This document shows, in pieces, positions 1 to 7,819 of a DNA stretch of 64,000 bases; positions within the stretch are counted from its first letter, which is position 1; each line of letters starts with the position of its first letter. The notes under the pieces are model-generated. The model saw only the letters and a list, made by a program, of their open reading frames with translations. It was not told the origin of the DNA and ran no database searches. Origin of the DNA: Kiritimatiellia bacterium (lineage in GTDB: Bacteria; Verrucomicrobiota; Kiritimatiellia; RFP12; UBA1067); the NCBI GenBank assembly GCA_017514235.1, contig JAFWKK010000038.1:124001-188000 (forward strand). Direction: 5' to 3'. The position numbers and the translations under genes were made by a program.

Positions 1-1765
1 CGACGCCGACACGCAGGTCGAGCTTGTCGAAGTCTGGGAATGCGATCTCCTCCTTGATCGGAACTGCCGCCCGCGTCTTGTTCTTGCTGGCGCGCGACTC
101 GTGCGCGACCTCGCCGGAGTCCGCCGGCTTCACCGTAGCCGCCGCAACCATCGCCTCGACCTGCTTCGACTCGATGCGAGAGGCCAAGTACTCGTATTCG
201 CCGAGCGTCACGCCTTCCACCGCCGTCTCGAGAGACTCCCACGTCCATTCGCTCTCGCCGAAAAGCCTCATCGCCCTGTCGGCATAAGCCGGCAGTATCG
301 GCTTCAGGTAGATGGCCAGTATGCGGAAAGCATTGAGAGCAGCGGTGAGCGTCACTCTCGCGGCCTCCGCGTCGGTCTTCACAGTCTTCCACGGCTCCTT
401 GCGGTCGAAATACTCGTTGGCGGCATCTGCAAGGCGGCATGTCTCGACCACGACCTGACTGAAGCGGCGGTCCTCGTAGTTGCGGGCGATCGTCTTGCCG
501 CCGTCGCGGAGCTTCGAGAGAAGTTCAAGCTCCTCGTCGTGTCCGGCAAGGGAGGCGAGCGTCCCGCCGAGCCTCTTGTGGAGCATCTGGGCGGAGCGCG
601 AGGCAATGTTAGTGATCTTGCCGACGAGATCGGAGTTGACACGCTGCACGAAGTCCGCAAGATTCAGGTCCATGTCGTCAGTGGTCGGACCGAGCTTCGC
701 CGCGTAATAGTAGCGGAGGGCCTCTGGCGGCAAGTGGTCCAGGTACGTGCGCGCATTCACGAACGTACCCTTCGACTTAGACATCTTTTCGCCGTTCACC
801 GTCAGGAAGCCATGCACGAATATCTTGTTCGGCTGCTCAAAGCCGGCCACGTGCAGCATTCCAGGCCAGAACAAGCAGTGAAAGCGTATGATGTCCTTGC
901 CGATGAAATGGTAGCGCTCGGCATTAGGGTCCTGCCACCAGTCCTCGAACTTCTGCCCGTTCTTCTCGCACCAGTTCTTGAGGGAAGCCAGATAGCCAAT
1001 GGGCGCATCAACCCAGACGTAGAAGAACTTTCCCGGATGACCCGGTATCTCGAAACCGAAGTACGGCGCATCCCTGGAGATGCACCAGCCCCTCAGCGGC
1101 TCCGAGAACCATTCCAGGAGCTTGTTCGACACGTCGCTGGTGGTGTGCGCAGGAATCCACTTCTCAAGATAACCGTGCTGAGGCTCAAGCTCGAAATACA
1201 GGTGTTCGGAGTCTCTCACTACGGGCGTGGAACCGCACGTCGTGCACTTGGGGCTGCCTAGCTCCTCAGCCCCATACGTAGAGCCGCAATGGTCGCAGCT
1301 GTCGCCGTACTGGCCCTCTGCGCCGCACTTCGGACAAGTACCCTTCACGAAGCGGTCGGGCAGGAACATGCGGCAGTTCTCGCAATAGAGCTGCGGCGAC
1401 GTCTTCCTGGTGATGCCGCCGGACTTCCCCATGGCCGCAAAAACCTGCTCGGAAAATGCCTTGTTCTCCGGTGAATTCGTGGTGTAGTAGTTGTCGAAGC
1501 TCACCTGAAAGTCGGTGAAGTCCTTCAGGTGGATTGCGTGCATGCGCGCGATGAGATCCTCCGGCGAGATCCCTTCTTTCCGCGCACGGATCATCACGGG
1601 CGTACCGTGGGTGTCATCCGCGCACACATACACGCAGTCGTTTCCGCGCAGCTTCTGGTATCTCACCCAGAAGTCGGTCTGAACGTATTCGACGAGATGG
1701 CCGAGGTGTATGTCGCCGTTCGCATACGGCAACGCGCTCGTTACGATTATCTTTCTCTTGCTCAT
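1..1765 (-). CDS. metG: Methionyl-tRNA synthetase (3' end beyond window)
   Basis: Class I aminoacyl-tRNA synthetase that charges tRNA-Met in the cytoplasm. The reverse-strand reading begins MSKRKIIVTSALPYANGD and carries the HIGH-type motif as HLGH just after it. Cys pairs of the zinc knuckle follow (around 1220-1370), and the KMSKSKGTFV signature lies near 780. The last visible residues, FPDFDKLDLRVGV, match the start of the C-terminal EMAP/Trbp111-type tRNA-binding domain, so this is the long, dimer-type MetRS. About 588 codons are present and roughly 90 are missing. The ATG at 1765 was chosen because the protein starts exactly at the conserved N-terminus and an extended -10 box ends 8 nt upstream, which implies a leaderless mRNA. 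Confidence 0.97.
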   Translation of the reverse strand, partial: MSKRKIIVTSALPYANGDIHLGHLVEYVQTDFWVRYQKLRGNDCVYVCADDTHGTPVMIRARKEGISPEDLIARMHAIHLKDFTDFQVSFDNYYTTNSPENKAFSEQVFAAMGKSGGITRKTSPQLYCENCRMFLPDRFVKGTCPKCGAEGQYGDSCDHCGSTYGAEELGSPKCTTCGSTPVVRDSEHLYFELEPQHGYLEKWIPAHTTSDVSNKLLEWFSEPLRGWCISRDAPYFGFEIPGHPGKFFYVWVDAPIGYLASLKNWCEKNGQKFEDWWQDPNAERYHFIGKDIIRFHCLFWPGMLHVAGFEQPNKIFVHGFLTVNGEKMSKSKGTFVNARTYLDHLPPEALRYYYAAKLGPTTDDMDLNLADFVQRVNSDLVGKITNIASRSAQMLHKRLGGTLASLAGHDEELELLSKLRDGGKTIARNYEDRRFSQVVVETCRLADAANEYFDRKEPWKTVKTDAEAARVTLTAALNAFRILAIYLKPILPAYADRAMRLFGESEWTWESLETAVEGVTLGEYEYLASRIESKQVEAMVAAATVKPADSGEVAHESRASKNKTRAAVPIKEEIAFPDFDKLDLRVGV

Positions 1766-1773
1766 TGCCGTGA

Positions 1774-1782
1774 ATTATAGCA
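1774..1782 (-). promoter_or_regulatory. Extended -10 promoter of metG (leaderless)
   Basis: Reads TGCTATAAT on the minus strand. The hexamer ends 8 nt before the metG ATG, so transcription should start at or next to the start codon. No convincing -35 box is visible 16-18 nt upstream. Confidence 0.65.
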
Positions 1783-1809
1783 TAATTCGGCGGCACACAT
1801 GACGCGCGC

Positions 1810-2514
1810 TCAAGGCAGCACCTTGAAGTCGGGCATGTAGCCGTGTATGCGGTGCGCGCGGAAAGCCTCGGCGTACTTGCAACCGTTCTGGATGCCGCGG
1901 AACCGCGCCCAGACGCGAGCCTCCTCCGCGAAGTCAGTGCAGCCAAACTCCGCCATGTAGGGGAACTGGCTCTTGTGGAAGTAGATTCCCTTCAGCTTCT
2001 CGTCGCACTCTTCGGAGATGTCAACGTAAACCTCTGGCAAGAAGTTGATTCCGTAGCTCGGTTCCCAGTAGAAGAGCGATACCTTCTTCGAACACGGCTT
2101 CTCGTTAGACTGCTGGTTGCGTCCGGGCAGGGAGAGGAGCATTTCGCGGACGAGCTTCGACGTCATCGCGTGGTCAGTGGATTCATCCTCGGGAAAATGG
2201 GTGAAGATCACGTCGGGATCAGCCCAGCGCATCGCGTCCAAAACCTGCGTACGGGTCTCGTTCGTGTCGAGGAGCCGCTCGTCATCGTTGCGCATGAAGC
2301 GAACCTCGGCGCCATAGAGTGCGGCGGACTGCATCATCTCCGCCTCCCTGACGCGCTCGATCTCCTTGACGTCGGTCATCACGTTAGACCCGGTGTTCCC
2401 GCTCGTGGTGAGGGCTATGAATATCCTGTGCCCTTGCTTTTTGTACTTTAGCAGCGTACCGCCGACATTCAACTCGATGTCGTCGGGATGCGCGCAAACT
2501 GCCAGAATGTTCAT
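1810..2514 (-). CDS. PIG-L family (LmbE-like) deacetylase
   Basis: A 234-residue protein of the PIG-L/LmbE zinc-dependent N-acetylglucosaminyl deacetylase family, which includes BshB, MshB and GlcNAc-PI deacetylases. The family AHPDDIE motif is at residues 7-13 and supplies the metal-binding His and the catalytic Asp. A later Asp-His pair in STDHAMTS supplies another likely metal ligand. There is no signal peptide, so it is probably cytoplasmic. AGGAG lies a few nt before the ATG. It is the last gene of a minus-strand run behind two secreted glycosidase-like genes, which fits a role in deacetylating an amino-sugar or glycan fragment. The true substrate cannot be read from the sequence. Length is normal for the family. 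Confidence 0.85.
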   Translation of the reverse strand: MNILAVCAHPDDIELNVGGTLLKYKKQGHRIFIALTTSGNTGSNVMTDVKEIERVREAEMMQSAALYGAEVRFMRNDDERLLDTNETRTQVLDAMRWADPDVIFTHFPEDESTDHAMTSKLVREMLLSLPGRNQQSNEKPCSKKVSLFYWEPSYGINFLPEVYVDISEECDEKLKGIYFHKSQFPYMAEFGCTDFAEEARVWARFRGIQNGCKYAEAFRAHRIHGYMPDFKVLP

Positions 2515-2566
2515 TGGGTTCTCCTTTCGTTTTTGTCTTCAGTAAAATGCACGAAGCCACGTTTCC

Positions 2567-5065
2567 TCAATCTCTTCCGCCTCCGACATGCAGCGCCCTG
2601 CAGCCGTAGGCCGGCAGCGCCATGTCGTATGACACACCGGAGACGTTAACAGAGAACGGCCCCACGGCGCCGCCGCGTGTGTTGTTCGCAAGAACCACTA
2701 GGGATCCGTCAGGGCGACGTTTCACAATGAGATGCACGCCCTGCGCGCCCGTAAGGCATGCAGGAATGACCTTTCCGGTGAAGAACCGCCATATTTCCCG
2801 GGCTGGCACCGGTGTCGGCGACGCCTCGCGGCAGTCGAGGTCGTACCAGCCATTTGCCGAGACGGCGAACTTCTCGCCGCACGCGTTCTCGTAAAGGCTC
2901 CACCCGCCGATGCGGGTCACACCTTCCTTCGCGTCAAGCCCCGTATCGACGCCACGTTCCTTGAGAATTTTGGCTCCATCGCGATCGACGATCACTCCAC
3001 GCGTCAGCCATTCCTTCGGCAACGTCGCAGCCGCAGGCCCAAACGCCGCAAGCGGCGCGCCGGAATCGCGGTCGTAGCGTGTCGGCGCGCCGTTCGCCGA
3101 GAGGAGAATCCCGGCCAGCGGCTGCGCAAAGAACTTCAGCAGCGCGTTCTTGCCGGCATACGGCACGGGAAGCGTCGCATCACGTACGAGATGCGGCGGA
3201 GCGAACACCTCGAACCCGACTGGCGCCGCATCACTGAAGAGCGCTCCGATTCGCTCGGACTCTTCGCGCCCGGCAAGATGGGCGGCGAGATATTCGGGGG
3301 CGATGCCCTTGTTCGTCTTGGCGTTGTGCCTGATGACGTACTTGTTGCGGACTATTCCGCCCTCGGCAACCATTGCCCGGTCGTAAGCTTCGCACATTCC
3401 TTCCGGGACTACTCTGATGTCGCGCGGATACGGATCGTTCTCGTCGAGCGGCACAATGCCTTCGGCCCGCATCATCGCCGCCTGCCAGCGCAGGTACTCG
3501 ATCACGCCACCAAGCCCCTGCCCCCAGTTGCGCGAATTCCCGGGATGGCACACCCAGTACGTCGCGCCGCTCAATCGCACGAACGGACGGCCCGTGCTAT
3601 TGCCGGCAAGCAGCCGCACCATCTGCGGCACGTCCACGCCGTCAAGGTCGTACTGCGAAATGCTGAGGCACGTCGCAATCGACACCGAAGGATCGACTCG
3701 GTCCGCCGCAGCGCGCATCGCCCTGCAGAACGTCATCAGCGACTCGCCCATCTCGTCAAGACATGCGTTGCGCAGCGGATTGGGCGCGCCGGCATAGGCG
3801 TCACGCATCTGTTCGGGCGTCACGTCCGAAACGCCGAGCCGGGCCGCAATGCGCCGCCTGTGCTCGTCGCATGCGCAACAGATTCCCGGCCGGCACGCCT
3901 GAACTAGGTCATCGTCGAAGAGTATCGTCTTCGCACCCGCCTTTATGAAGTCGCGCACGTTCTCGGCGACTGCCTCGCGCCAGCGAGCGTCAGTGGTGCA
4001 TACTGCCGCCGTCTTTCCCTCAAACGAGCACAGCGGCCGATAGTCGGGGAAGCGCCGCAAGAAGTCCTTGTCGGTCATGGGGCCATACCCGAGAGAGGTG
4101 ATCCAGAGCGCTACGGGAAAGCCTGCATTCTCGAAGAAGCTAATTTCGCCGGACAGCGTCTCAAGTTCCTTTGCACGGCGCTCGCCGTCAAGATAGAAGT
4201 CACAGCGTTCTATCTGCACGGCCTCCGCACCGGCCAGCCGCGCCCGCCGCAGAAGCTCGCCGCAGCCAATTTCAGCAAGATCGACCTTGTCGAACTGCAC
4301 CATGAGCGAAGAGTCGGCGAAACGGGGAGCCGGAATCCTGCCAAGGACTATTTCGCCGAATGCGCTTTCGTCGGCGAACGGATACTTCGGGTTGCCCTTC
4401 CAGTAGAGGGCGTAGTCGCAGGCTTCTCCGTCGTCATCGTCGTGGATGCAGACTGTCATGCGGAGAGGGACCGGTTCGCCGGGAGGCGGCGCAGGGCGAC
4501 CCAGGCAATCCCAGGCAAACCACAGCCGGTAATGCGTTCCGATGCACCTGCCGCCCTCGGTCCACGGCGCGGCAAAGCCACCCCAAAGCGAGCCGAAGCA
4601 CTTCTTCGCCGATGCGTAGTCGCTTTGCGTAGCGCCATTCGCCGCGATTGCATACTCGCCGCCGGCGTTGCATGGCGTCGGGTTGTCGTTCCAGTCCGGT
4701 CCGCGCGTGTTGGGGTTGCGGTCGCCGTCGCCGTCAAAGAACACCTCCAGGCAATCATCCTTCCAGGTCGGACAGGAAATTGAACCTGCCGGACTGTCGT
4801 CAACGACGGTCTTGTCATCTCGCACGAACGCTTCCACGCCGATTGTGTTGTCCGCGTTACGCATAACACGAAATTTGAACGAGCATTTCTCCGGCTCAAT
4901 CTGAAGCGGATAGTAGTCGTCCTTCACCCCGTTTCCCGCCGTAACCTCGATCCAGTCCGAAGACCACGCTTCGGCACGCTCGACAGCAGAACCTGTCCAG
5001 CCGGACAGGACTACAGCCGCCATCATGCAGCATGCGCGGCACGTCACAGATGTTGATGATCTCAT
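2567..5065 (-). CDS. Secreted glycoside-hydrolase-like protein with N-terminal CBM9/DOMON-like domain
   Basis: An 832-residue protein with a likely signal peptide (hydrophobic stretch about 13-25). Residues about 35-245 look like a CBM9-type sugar-binding beta-sandwich: it has the typical WKDDCLEVFFDGDGDRNP pattern and ends in a short FGEIVLG strand. The middle (about 265-570) alternates helices and strands like a TIM barrel, with ILFDDDL and a Cys-rich CRPGICCACDEH segment. The C-terminal 250 residues look like beta-rich accessory domains. I cannot assign a CAZy family. It is followed closely by a PIG-L deacetylase and preceded by another glycosidase-like gene, so a role in polysaccharide or glycoconjugate breakdown outside the cytoplasm is likely. 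A TGATATAAT box lies 35-43 nt upstream of the ATG. Confidence 0.65.
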   Translation of the reverse strand: MRSSTSVTCRACCMMAAVVLSGWTGSAVERAEAWSSDWIEVTAGNGVKDDYYPLQIEPEKCSFKFRVMRNADNTIGVEAFVRDDKTVVDDSPAGSISCPTWKDDCLEVFFDGDGDRNPNTRGPDWNDNPTPCNAGGEYAIAANGATQSDYASAKKCFGSLWGGFAAPWTEGGRCIGTHYRLWFAWDCLGRPAPPPGEPVPLRMTVCIHDDDDGEACDYALYWKGNPKYPFADESAFGEIVLGRIPAPRFADSSLMVQFDKVDLAEIGCGELLRRARLAGAEAVQIERCDFYLDGERRAKELETLSGEISFFENAGFPVALWITSLGYGPMTDKDFLRRFPDYRPLCSFEGKTAAVCTTDARWREAVAENVRDFIKAGAKTILFDDDLVQACRPGICCACDEHRRRIAARLGVSDVTPEQMRDAYAGAPNPLRNACLDEMGESLMTFCRAMRAAADRVDPSVSIATCLSISQYDLDGVDVPQMVRLLAGNSTGRPFVRLSGATYWVCHPGNSRNWGQGLGGVIEYLRWQAAMMRAEGIVPLDENDPYPRDIRVVPEGMCEAYDRAMVAEGGIVRNKYVIRHNAKTNKGIAPEYLAAHLAGREESERIGALFSDAAPVGFEVFAPPHLVRDATLPVPYAGKNALLKFFAQPLAGILLSANGAPTRYDRDSGAPLAAFGPAAATLPKEWLTRGVIVDRDGAKILKERGVDTGLDAKEGVTRIGGWSLYENACGEKFAVSANGWYDLDCREASPTPVPAREIWRFFTGKVIPACLTGAQGVHLIVKRRPDGSLVVLANNTRGGAVGPFSVNVSGVSYDMALPAYGCRALHVGGGRD

Positions 5066-5099
5066 GATTCTTGCGCCTTGACGATCACTTGAAGATTGA

Positions 5100-5108
5100 A
5101 TTATATCA
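5100..5108 (-). promoter_or_regulatory. Extended -10 promoter
   Basis: TGATATAAT on the minus strand, 35-43 nt upstream of the ATG at 5065. It would drive the glycosidase-like gene and the PIG-L deacetylase behind it. No clear -35 box. Confidence 0.45.
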
Positions 5109-5113
5109 TACTT

Positions 5114-7819
5114 TCACCTTGCCTTGTTGGCGAAAGTCCGCCGGGCAATCTCGTAGTGGATGCGTCCGCCGTTCGGTCCCTTGGTCGTGGCGGCGAACGC
5201 CAGCATTCCGTCCCTAACCGCAGACGGGACAATGCCGTTCCGGTGACCAGCAGTATCAAGCTCGTAGACGGTGTAATCGGCCGGCCTGTCCAGCTTTAGC
5301 CTGACATCGGCTGTACCGTTCTGCACGAGCGGACGCCGCCCCCATTTCACGGTCGTCGTCATGGACTCATCGGAAAACACGCAACCATCGCCCTGTACGT
5401 CGGTAAGATGCGTAAGCAACAATCGCCCGGACTGCGGAATGCCCGCACCGTCCAGGGAATGGACCCACACTGTCGCCGGAGCCAAGAATACATTGACCTT
5501 GAGACATTCTGCGTCTATCTGCCCTTGTGGCGCGAAACCGCCGCATGTGCGGGGCGTGTCAATCACGAAGGCGCCGCGCTCCCTGTCGATGCAAAGCGGA
5601 CTTCTGCCGGCCTCTCCGTCGTCGGGCACGGTGTCGTCAGCAACTTCGCGCCGAATCATTTGAAGCCCCTTGGCGTCCTTCGGCGAAAGACAAGACCCCA
5701 CTCGCATCCGCCACGCCTTGTCACTCCACTTCGGCGCACCGTGGAATGTTCTTGCGGACGATGCCGCACTCTCCGACGTAACCCAAAGCGCCACGCCGTA
5801 GGGATACGGCGCGAGATCGCCACGCAAGAACAGGCAAAGGCACGCTCGCTCGCCAGCCTGCGAGAGCGGGTCTGACGCGAGGTCGAAATAGCCGGGGGCG
5901 CGCTGGTCTCGGTCGCCAAGACTGTCGCGGCTGTGCGAATACGCGAAGCGCCACAGCCCGTCCCAATCCTGAAGCGACGCCATCGCGCCCGTGAGTATGC
6001 CGCCAACGCCACGATACCGGCCAGGCCCGGCGAAGTTCCATTCTGTTATAGTGAACGGTTTGCCGAACATCCGCGTGTATGCCTGTGCGCTAGGGCTGAT
6101 GCGGCCGTTTCCGAGAAGCGGATTCCTGTTCGGACACGTGCTCGGCAATCTCCATGACTTCTCCGGGAAACTCGGATGGTCCACATAGAAGTGGTCATCG
6201 ACATAATCATATTCCGCCGTTGCCAGCTGAAGCGGCGCGTAATGAGGACCGCAGTTGTCGTTCGTAAGCAACGCCTTGCAACCGAGAGCGCGAAGATAAG
6301 CCTTCATGCGGGCGGTCATGCGCGCCTCCAGCTCGCCGGTCCACTGCGCTATCGCCGGATGTATGCCGTTCGACCAGAAGTTCGCGGGCAGCTCGTCTTC
6401 GCTCAGGTCGGACGCGAACGTCGGGTCCGTTGTGCGCTTTGCGGACAGCCACGCCTTCCACGACGTCAGAACGTGAGGATCGTCACGCACGCCACGTCCC
6501 CAGCACATGAAAAAGCCTCCCTCGTTCACGAGCGAGATAAGCGGCAATCCAGGTTCGTCAACGTAACGGCGCCCGGTGTACCTGTTTTCGTGCAGCAGGA
6601 AGTTCCGCGCATACTCCGCCCAGTTCTGGAACGCAGGCTCGTACACGGCGCAAAGGGCCTTAAAAAGCTGAATGTCCACTGTCCCGTTGCGATCCACGCC
6701 TATGTGACGCCACTTGACGACGCGGGAACGCGAAACGAAGAGATCTGTCGTAACGTACAGGCCTTCGCGGATCGCGGCTGCAAGCAGGTAATCAAGCCGT
6801 TCCATGTTGTTGGTGTTGAGTGTGAGGCCGTCAGTGCTTCCTTCGACGGTCCCGGCATCATGGTGGTGGATGCGCAACGCGTTGTAGCCCAGGCGTTTCA
6901 GGCGCGTGACAAGCGCCTCCGCAAGCGCATGGCCTGGGAAGTTTGCCGTTCCGCAGAAGTTCACGCCGTAGAAGCGCTGACGGTGCCCCGGAAGCCCCTC
7001 GAACTCGAAGTGTCCGCCGACGTTCCTTAGCCAGCCGTGCCGGCCTGCCGGAGCGTCCGTGAATCCCATCTGCGAAAAGTCTAGCGCACTGCCTTTCTCT
7101 ATGTCACGGCGGAAGTCAAGCGGTATCCAATCGTCGCCAGCCGCGATCACATGCGGCAACGCGCTTGCGGCGGACAACGGCTCGCTTGACGAAAGGACGA
7201 ACGAGAACAACATGGTCGCGCCCTTGGCGCAGCGACGGGCACCGAGTGCGCCGAGACGCACGGAATAGTTGTCGCTCCACTGCCTGTCATCCTGCACCAG
7301 GCATTGCACGACGCCGCCGTCAGACGCAATGCGCAATGTCTTGCCGGACTTGCCGAGGGCGAACCCGATCGACGAAGCTTTGCTAAAGGTGACGCAGATT
7401 CCGTTTGTCGGATGGTTGAACTCTCCGTGTCTGTCGTCGATACGCCACGGGCGGCCTGTCATGTCACTGGCATTGAGGTGCATCACGCAGCCGATCGACA
7501 TCAGCGAAACATCGTCTGCGGCCTTGAAGCCATAGACGAGCTTCACCTTGCCGCCGTCCATCTGCTCAAGCGACGCTGTTACGTCGAATATCTTGCGTCC
7601 TGCGTCCTCCAACCTGAACTCGGCACAGCCCGGCGTCTTGATTTCGTATCCGCCCTTAACTGTCCCTCCGCGCCAGCCCGAAAGGAACACCAGCGGTTCG
7701 ATCATGTAGTCGCGGTCCTGACGGAGACGCACCGCGCCCCTCGGAAGCAGCGTAGCGTCCATCGCCAAAGATACGCCGCACAGGGCGACGCACGCACATG
7801 ACATAGCAAGTCTCTTCAC
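5114..7819 (-). CDS. Secreted clan GH-A (cellulase-like) glycoside hydrolase, GTG start
   Basis: A 901-residue protein with an N-terminal signal peptide (MKRLAMSCACVALCGVSLA). A beta-sandwich precedes a TIM barrel starting near residue 280 (RFYGVNFCG, then LGYNALRIHHHD). Candidate catalytic acids fit clan GH-A: the acid/base Glu in LVNEGG (about 433) and the nucleophile Glu in ITEWNFAGP (about 593). A beta-rich C-terminal domain follows. The exact CAZy family and substrate are unclear. The start codon is GTG, directly after the hrpB stop codon (TAGGTG). AGGAGG inside the hrpB end serves as ribosome binding site, so the two genes look translationally coupled. Expression of a secreted enzyme from a helicase operon is unusual. 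Confidence 0.8.
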   Translation of the reverse strand: MKRLAMSCACVALCGVSLAMDATLLPRGAVRLRQDRDYMIEPLVFLSGWRGGTVKGGYEIKTPGCAEFRLEDAGRKIFDVTASLEQMDGGKVKLVYGFKAADDVSLMSIGCVMHLNASDMTGRPWRIDDRHGEFNHPTNGICVTFSKASSIGFALGKSGKTLRIASDGGVVQCLVQDDRQWSDNYSVRLGALGARRCAKGATMLFSFVLSSSEPLSAASALPHVIAAGDDWIPLDFRRDIEKGSALDFSQMGFTDAPAGRHGWLRNVGGHFEFEGLPGHRQRFYGVNFCGTANFPGHALAEALVTRLKRLGYNALRIHHHDAGTVEGSTDGLTLNTNNMERLDYLLAAAIREGLYVTTDLFVSRSRVVKWRHIGVDRNGTVDIQLFKALCAVYEPAFQNWAEYARNFLLHENRYTGRRYVDEPGLPLISLVNEGGFFMCWGRGVRDDPHVLTSWKAWLSAKRTTDPTFASDLSEDELPANFWSNGIHPAIAQWTGELEARMTARMKAYLRALGCKALLTNDNCGPHYAPLQLATAEYDYVDDHFYVDHPSFPEKSWRLPSTCPNRNPLLGNGRISPSAQAYTRMFGKPFTITEWNFAGPGRYRGVGGILTGAMASLQDWDGLWRFAYSHSRDSLGDRDQRAPGYFDLASDPLSQAGERACLCLFLRGDLAPYPYGVALWVTSESAASSARTFHGAPKWSDKAWRMRVGSCLSPKDAKGLQMIRREVADDTVPDDGEAGRSPLCIDRERGAFVIDTPRTCGGFAPQGQIDAECLKVNVFLAPATVWVHSLDGAGIPQSGRLLLTHLTDVQGDGCVFSDESMTTTVKWGRRPLVQNGTADVRLKLDRPADYTVYELDTAGHRNGIVPSAVRDGMLAFAATTKGPNGGRIHYEIARRTFANKAR

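Noticed and set aside
101-1261. Long plus-strand frame across metG
   Set aside because: Antisense shadow of metG caused by high GC. No ribosome binding site or family similarity, while the minus strand shows HIGH and KMSKS motifs.
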